Virus record (IMG/VR): IMGVR_UViG_3300025127_000215
Location: 1-26,924 of that record
Origin: a virus
Direction: 5' to 3' (one strand)
DNA length: 26,924 nucleotides
The notes under the pieces were generated by a model, which did not search any database, was not told where the DNA came from, and saw nothing but the letters and a program-made list of their open reading frames with translations. The translations under genes and the position numbers were made by a program. This document shows, one piece after another, positions 23,215-26,924 of the stretch (position 1 is its first letter; every line of letters starts with the position of its first letter).

Positions 23215-23278
23215 AAATACCAAAGCAAACATAAAACAAGACTAATCCACAATCCAAATCTTATAATAACACCAGGTC

Positions 23279-24712
23279 TTAAATCCATTCTTTCAACTCC
23301 TCACCCATTATCTGTGTAGCTATGTCTACTTTTTTACGCAAAGCTTTTACTATTCTAGTATCAACAGTATTTTCACATATAATATCTATGTATGTCATAG
23401 GTTTTTTCTGACCTATACGATCTATTCTAGCCTCTGATTGCTGTCTTTTTTCTAGGTCATAACCATTAGAATAATATATCATGGTGCTAGCAGCTGTAAG
23501 TGTAATACCATAACCACCAGTCTGTGTAGTTCCTACAAAGAATCGGACTCCAGAATTAGGGTCTTGAAATTTTTTAATATTCTCTTGTCTTTCTTCTTGT
23601 GGCGTTAGTCCATAATAATCTACGTAACAACCCTCTCCAAATTCATTATGTAAAGCTGCTGTAATATTATTAACGTCTCTTTGAAACTGGGCCCAGATAA
23701 CAACCTTGCCTTCTATCTCATACAATAAGTCTAATAACTCACCTATTCTATTATTAGGCATCTCATGTATGGTGCCATCGTCAGCTGTAAAATGACCACA
23801 AGTTATCTGTTGTAGTCTCATAAGCTGAGTCAACACCGTAGCTGTAGTCATCATCTTACCATTCATTTGAGCATGAGCTAGCTTTTGCATCTGTAAATAT
23901 GCTTTTGTTTGTTCTGGTGTTAACAACACCTCACGTTTCATAAATGTTTTCTTTGGTAAATCTAAACATTCATCTTTTAAAACACGATACGAAAATGCTT
24001 TTAATTTTTCTGACAGCTCCTCTAGATTTCTATAACCAACTACAATCTGTACAGACCTACCACTAAAGTTTGCTGTTCTCATAACAGCATATCTAGTTCT
24101 AAACGCATAGTAAGAACTAAAACCTAATAACTCTGGCTGTAAAAATTCACACTGTTTGTATAAATCTAATGGTGATTTTGTTACAGGAGATCCTGTAAGT
24201 ATTCTATTATATTTAGTAGCTAATCCTAATTGACATATATTTTTTGTACGTTTTGCGTTTGGATTTTTTATTGTAGTGGACTCATCGATAGCCATCATAG
24301 CTCTATGAGAAAATAAAAATTTATGTGCAAAATCATAACCTTTTTTAGTAGACAAAGATTCTACATTCATAACTAATATGTGTAAGTCCTCACCTGTCTC
24401 AAACAAAGTATTTAATTTTTTTTGTTGCTTCGCATTAATTAATGACTGCCACAATACACATTTATAATCTATATGTTTAACAATATGTGTAGGTATCTCA
24501 CCCTCATACCAGTTTTTTACCACACCCTTTGGTGCCACAATTAGAACACCATTTATCTTACCTTTATCATAAAGCATAGATATGTTATCTATTAATACTT
24601 TAGATTTACCGGTACCCATCTCCATAAAATATGCAAAGTATGGTTTATTCCATGACATTTTTAAAGCCTTCAGCTGATGCGCATACGGCTTAGTTTTAAA
24701 TTTATAATCCAT
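23279..24712 (-). CDS. SNF2-type DNA helicase/ATPase
   Basis: 477 residues from the ATG at 24712 (a longer frame to 24826 would run through the promoter region). Helicase motifs in order: Q-like HQLKAL (12-17), Walker A MGTGKS (32-37), Walker B AIDEST (141-146, DEST in place of DEAH), LTGSPV (172-177), then in the C-terminal half TQTGGYGITLT (396-406) and QSEARIDRIGQ (425-435, motif VI). Motif VI with GQ is the SNF2 mark. It is transcribed against all other genes, from the superimposed promoter at 24732-24770, with a leader of about 22 bases and a poor A-rich site (AGAAG). It likely acts in phage DNA replication or remodelling, with the primase-polymerase at 26501. Confidence 0.85.
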   Translation of the reverse strand: MDYKFKTKPYAHQLKALKMSWNKPYFAYFMEMGTGKSKVLIDNISMLYDKGKINGVLIVAPKGVVKNWYEGEIPTHIVKHIDYKCVLWQSLINAKQQKKLNTLFETGEDLHILVMNVESLSTKKGYDFAHKFLFSHRAMMAIDESTTIKNPNAKRTKNICQLGLATKYNRILTGSPVTKSPLDLYKQCEFLQPELLGFSSYYAFRTRYAVMRTANFSGRSVQIVVGYRNLEELSEKLKAFSYRVLKDECLDLPKKTFMKREVLLTPEQTKAYLQMQKLAHAQMNGKMMTTATVLTQLMRLQQITCGHFTADDGTIHEMPNNRIGELLDLLYEIEGKVVIWAQFQRDVNNITAALHNEFGEGCYVDYYGLTPQEERQENIKKFQDPNSGVRFFVGTTQTGGYGITLTAASTMIYYSNGYDLEKRQQSEARIDRIGQKKPMTYIDIICENTVDTRIVKALRKKVDIATQIMGEELKEWI

Positions 24713-24731
24713 AATATTTTTTCTTCTTTCT

Positions 24732-24770
24732 ATTGACAAAGTATATAACATCTTTATATTGTTTGTCAAT
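24732..24770. promoter_or_regulatory. superimposed divergent promoters inside a 9-bp inverted repeat
   Basis: ATTGACAAA (24732-24740) and TTTGTCAAT (24762-24770) are perfect inverted arms. On the plus strand TTGACA at 24733-24738, 16 bases, TATATT at 24755-24760; on the minus strand TTGACA (complement of 24764-24769), 16 bases, TATATA (complement of 24742-24747). The two polymerase footprints occupy the same 38 bases, so only one can be used at a time. Expected starts are near 24767 (right) and 24735 (left). The arms would also suit a dimeric repressor. Confidence 0.75.
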
Positions 24771-25125
24771 GTCAGAAAGAATAGTTTATTTAGTGCAAGA
24801 TGTACCTGGTACACAAGCTGGAACACCTAAAATAAATATTGTAGGTGCACAAAAGTATGGTGAAATAAAATCACTGTTACCAGAGTTATCTCAAATTATT
24901 TTTTCACCAGGTCCATTAATTTTTAAATTAAGAAAACTTTTAAAAGATTTTAAATCTGATGATTATTTATTACTAACAGGTGACCCTGCAATTATTGGGG
25001 TTGCATGCTCTATTGTATCTGATATTACAAATGGAAAATATAATTTACTCAAATGGGATAGACAAGAAAGAAAATACTATCCTATTAAAATTAACTTATA
25101 CGAGAAAGGAGAAGTAGATGAGTGA
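24769..25125 (+). CDS. conserved phage protein of unknown function, apparently leaderless
   Basis: 118 residues. Starts MSERIVYLVQDVPGTQAGTP and continues INIVGAQKYGEIKSLLPEL, IFSPGPLIFKL, DDYLLLTGDPAIIGVACSIV and LLKWDRQERKYYPIKI. I recall near-identical proteins in marine phage genomes but no function. The TGDPAIIG stretch with alternating strands and helices suggests an alpha/beta fold. There is no ribosome-binding site; the ATG begins about two bases after the predicted transcription start near 24767, so the message is likely leaderless. The frame could extend to 24733, but that would start inside the -35 box. It overlaps the next gene by eight bases. First gene of the early block. Confidence 0.65.
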   Translation: MSERIVYLVQDVPGTQAGTPKINIVGAQKYGEIKSLLPELSQIIFSPGPLIFKLRKLLKDFKSDDYLLLTGDPAIIGVACSIVSDITNGKYNLLKWDRQERKYYPIKINLYEKGEVDE

Positions 25126-25672
25126 TATTAATTTCGAGGCAGATCAAAGAGAGGATCTAAATTCTGTTAATGATGCAAAATCTTTATCAGATCAAGTCGT
25201 AAAACTAAAATCATTAGAGGACGACTTAGTACAAAAAGAAAAAGAATTGAAAGAACTGAAGAGACACATTGATTTAGTTTCTGGTGAGGTAATACCTACC
25301 ATGATGCAAGAGATGAACATCTCTACATTAAAACTAGCAGATGGTTCTTCAGTTGAAGTAAAACCAGTTTATGGCGCTTCTATTACAGTAGCTAATAAAG
25401 AGGCAGCCTATACATGGCTTCGAGAAAACGGCCTGGGTGATCTTATTAAAAATGAGATTACAGTTTCCTTTGGTCGTAACGAAGATAACAAGGCGAGCGA
25501 ATATGCAAACCTTGCAAAGGGTCAAGGGTACGAACCTGTCCAGAAATTAAAGGTCGAGCCTATGACTCTTAAAGCATTGGTCAGAGAGCGTCTGGAATCT
25601 GGACAAGAGATGCCCTCTGATCTATTTAATGTGTTCGCAGGAAACAGGACTAAAGTAACGAGGAGTAAATAA
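25118..25672 (+). CDS. coiled-coil early protein, unknown function
   Basis: 184 residues. Acidic start, then a coiled coil (residues 22-57: SLSDQVVKLKSLEDDLVQKE, KELKELKRHIDLV), a beta segment (STLKLADGSSVEVKPVYGASITV), a Trp-containing helix (EAAYTWLRENGLGDLI) and a helical end. AAAGGAG upstream fits the ATG. The family is familiar to me from marine phages where it lies next to replication genes, but I know no assigned role. No Walker or metal motif. Its place between the leaderless gene and a putative DNA-metabolism protein suggests an early role in replication or host takeover. Confidence 0.6.
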   Translation: MSDINFEADQREDLNSVNDAKSLSDQVVKLKSLEDDLVQKEKELKELKRHIDLVSGEVIPTMMQEMNISTLKLADGSSVEVKPVYGASITVANKEAAYTWLRENGLGDLIKNEITVSFGRNEDNKASEYANLAKGQGYEPVQKLKVEPMTLKALVRERLESGQEMPSDLFNVFAGNRTKVTRSK

Positions 25673-25674
25673 CA

Positions 25675-26436
25675 ATGAACCAAGTAGCAGAGAAAAAGTC
25701 TGCAGGTCTTCCTTCAAATGTGTTCGAAGACGATGCAGCAAAAGGTTTGGGTACAATAGGTCAAGAAGATCTAGCCCTGCCTTTTTTAAAAATCCTTGGA
25801 CAACTTTCACCGGAAGTTAACAAACGTGATGGTAAGTATGTCGAAGGTGCAGAACCAGGAATGATATTCAATTCTGTTTCTGGAGAGCTCTATGATGGAG
25901 TGCAAGGTATCAATGTAATACCATGCTTTTATAAGTTGGAGTACATTGAATGGAAAGATAGAGGAGAGGGTTTAGGTGCACCAATTGCAATCTATGATTC
26001 ATCTTCTGATATCATGTCCAAAACAAAACCAGATGCAAACTACAAAGATAGATTACCAAATGGTAATTATATTGAAAAGACTGCATCTCACTTTGTTATA
26101 GTATCGGGAGATAGTCCATCGACAGCGTTGATCTCTATGAAATCTACTCAATTAAAAATTAGTAGAAAGTGGAACTCAATGATGTCTGGTATTAAAATGA
26201 AGGGTGCAAACGGAATGTTTACACCGGCATCTTTCAGCCACATTTACAAACTAAAAACTACCCAAATGTCAAATGATAAGGGCACTTGGTTTGGTTGGGA
26301 AGTTAGTAAAGTTGGGCCAGTAACTGACAAAGGTCTTTACGATCAAGCTAAAGCATTTAGTGAAAACATTTCAAAAGGAAGTGTTAAAGCTAAACACGGC
26401 GAAGATAAACCAAAGGACCAAGCTAGCATTATATAA
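25675..26436 (+). CDS. conserved early protein, possibly DNA-binding
   Basis: 253 residues. Conserved phrases: DLALPFLKILGQLSPEVNKRDGKY, EPGMIFNSVSGELYDG, INVIPCFYK, MKSTQLKISRKWNSMM, SFSHIYKLKTTQMSNDKGTWFGWEV. The beta-rich middle with aromatic and basic patches recalls single-stranded DNA-binding proteins of the OB type, and its place before a primase-polymerase fits, but the fold was not verified. The end is Lys/Glu/Asp-rich and likely disordered, as in many SSB tails. AGGAG precedes the ATG within the last codons of the previous gene. Hairpins follow the stop. Confidence 0.6.
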   Translation: MNQVAEKKSAGLPSNVFEDDAAKGLGTIGQEDLALPFLKILGQLSPEVNKRDGKYVEGAEPGMIFNSVSGELYDGVQGINVIPCFYKLEYIEWKDRGEGLGAPIAIYDSSSDIMSKTKPDANYKDRLPNGNYIEKTASHFVIVSGDSPSTALISMKSTQLKISRKWNSMMSGIKMKGANGMFTPASFSHIYKLKTTQMSNDKGTWFGWEVSKVGPVTDKGLYDQAKAFSENISKGSVKAKHGEDKPKDQASII

Positions 26437-26449
26437 TTCCTTCGGGAAT
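26436..26449 (+). promoter_or_regulatory. short UUCG hairpin after the stop codon
   Basis: Five pairs (26436-26440 with 26445-26449) close a TTCG tetraloop at 26441-26444, starting at the last base of the stop codon. No T run follows, so a strong terminator is unlikely. The 8-mer CCTTCGGG is shared with the hairpin at 984-1007. More likely an mRNA-stabilising or pausing element. Confidence 0.5.
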
Positions 26450-26457
26450 ATGTGCAC

Positions 26458-26493
26458 AGTGTGGGCCAAACGGGAGACTGGGTGGCCCACATA
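26458..26493 (+). promoter_or_regulatory. GC-rich hairpin in the primase-polymerase leader
   Basis: TGTGGGCC (26460-26467) pairs with GGCCCACA (26484-26491) over a 16-base loop. The stem ends nine bases before the ATG at 26501, where a ribosome-binding site would be expected but none is seen. The 10-mer AGTGTGGGCC (26458-26467) is identical to 984-993. Local GC far exceeds the neighbouring DNA. Could control translation of the primase-polymerase. Confidence 0.55.
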
Positions 26494-26500
26494 AACAGTT

Positions 26501-26924
26501 ATGGAACGATACATAGAATTTTTTAATGGATATAGAAATGCTTACGGTGTAGCTGACTTCAACCACCAAGACTCTAAAATAGATCCTGAAACAGGTAAAA
26601 AGAAACCTGTATACAGGTGGAACTTTGAAGAACTCACTAAAGATATATATCAGCAACATTTAGATGGTAAACTATCCATAGGTATACAACCTTGTACAGA
26701 AGACTCAGAAGTAAAGTTTGGTGTAATAGATATAGATCCAAAAGACTATGCTGATTTTAATAAAAAAGATTACATAGATATTATACAACAATACGACTTA
26801 CCTTTACTACCAGTAGAATCTAAAAGCGGTGGTTTACATTTATTTTTATTTTTAGATAATTTTACAGATTCTAAAACTGTAAAATCTTTTCTTACAAATT
26901 TATTATCTTTATTTGGTCTCAAAC
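26501..26924 (+). CDS. primase-polymerase of the archaeo-eukaryotic primase type (partial, cut by window end)
   Basis: The first 141 codons are present. FGVIDIDP (residues 73-80) provides the two catalytic aspartates, Asp77 and Asp79, and ESKSGGLHLFLFL (106-118) provides the His113 of the S-x-x-x-x-H motif: the two main signatures of archaeo-eukaryotic primases, in the arrangement seen in the branch found in TOTE-type conflict systems and phages. W40 and the IGIQP strand (60-64) also fit. It would make primers and perhaps extend DNA. No clear Shine-Dalgarno precedes the ATG. The right half of the gene, where a helicase or zinc domain could follow, is missing. Confidence 0.75.
   Translation, partial: MERYIEFFNGYRNAYGVADFNHQDSKIDPETGKKKPVYRWNFEELTKDIYQQHLDGKLSIGIQPCTEDSEVKFGVIDIDPKDYADFNKKDYIDIIQQYDLPLLPVESKSGGLHLFLFLDNFTDSKTVKSFLTNLLSLFGLK

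Noticed and set aside
23215-23278. Bidirectional terminator between endolysin and helicase
   Set aside because: The only pairing is an AT-rich CTTGTTT (23202-23208) with AAACAAG (23234-23240) over a 25-base loop and no T run; not convincing.
1-26924. tRNA genes, insertion sequences, CRISPR arrays, phage RNA polymerase
   Set aside because: None with supporting structure or motifs was seen on either strand. No gap of more than 300 bases without a gene exists.

Overview
The window looks like part of the genome of a marine, AT-rich tailed phage, most likely a podovirus of an AT-rich host such as SAR11 (Pelagibacterales). This rests on low GC outside a few islands, on a run of virion proteins of a style familiar from uncultured marine phages, and on a podovirus-like tail set: two adaptor-like proteins, a large nozzle/stabilisation-like protein and several big internal (ejection) proteins, with no sheath, tape measure or baseplate. 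Terminase, portal and major capsid protein are not in the window and presumably lie to its left. No integrase, RNA polymerase, tRNA or CRISPR array was seen.

Layout. 1-23214 is one rightward late block. 48-7397 holds small head and connector proteins, two adaptors, tail and receptor-binding proteins (one with a cupredoxin-like domain and Trp/LTG repeats, one glycine-rich). 7419-11003 is a very AT-rich inserted cassette of five overlapping or closely spaced genes: four different 2-oxoglutarate/Fe(II) oxygenase-like proteins and a sulfotransferase fused to an aspartyl/asparaginyl beta-hydroxylase. 11040-13250 is the nozzle-like protein; 13250-14053 is a relay of four tiny to small genes joined by stop-start overlaps; 14050-22389 are five internal virion proteins ending with a 1302-residue one; 22392-23214 is a lysis module (two mini membrane proteins and an M15 peptidase).

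23279-24712 is a leftward SNF2-type helicase. It shares a very small control region (24713-24768) with a rightward early block: a conserved unknown, a coiled-coil protein, a putative DNA-metabolism protein, and a primase-polymerase cut by the window end. The control region carries two superimposed divergent sigma70-like promoters whose perfect -35 boxes form the arms of a 9-bp inverted repeat.

Points of interest: the hydroxylase/sulfotransferase cassette beside the receptor-binding genes, which could modify phage tail proteins, host proteins or surface glycans; the cupredoxin tail protein, whose ribosome-binding site and start codon are locked in a 9-bp hairpin; the mutually exclusive promoters with an apparently leaderless message; and GC-rich hairpins sharing an identical 10-mer after the decoration-like gene and before the primase. 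All functional calls come from reading motifs by eye; no database search was run.
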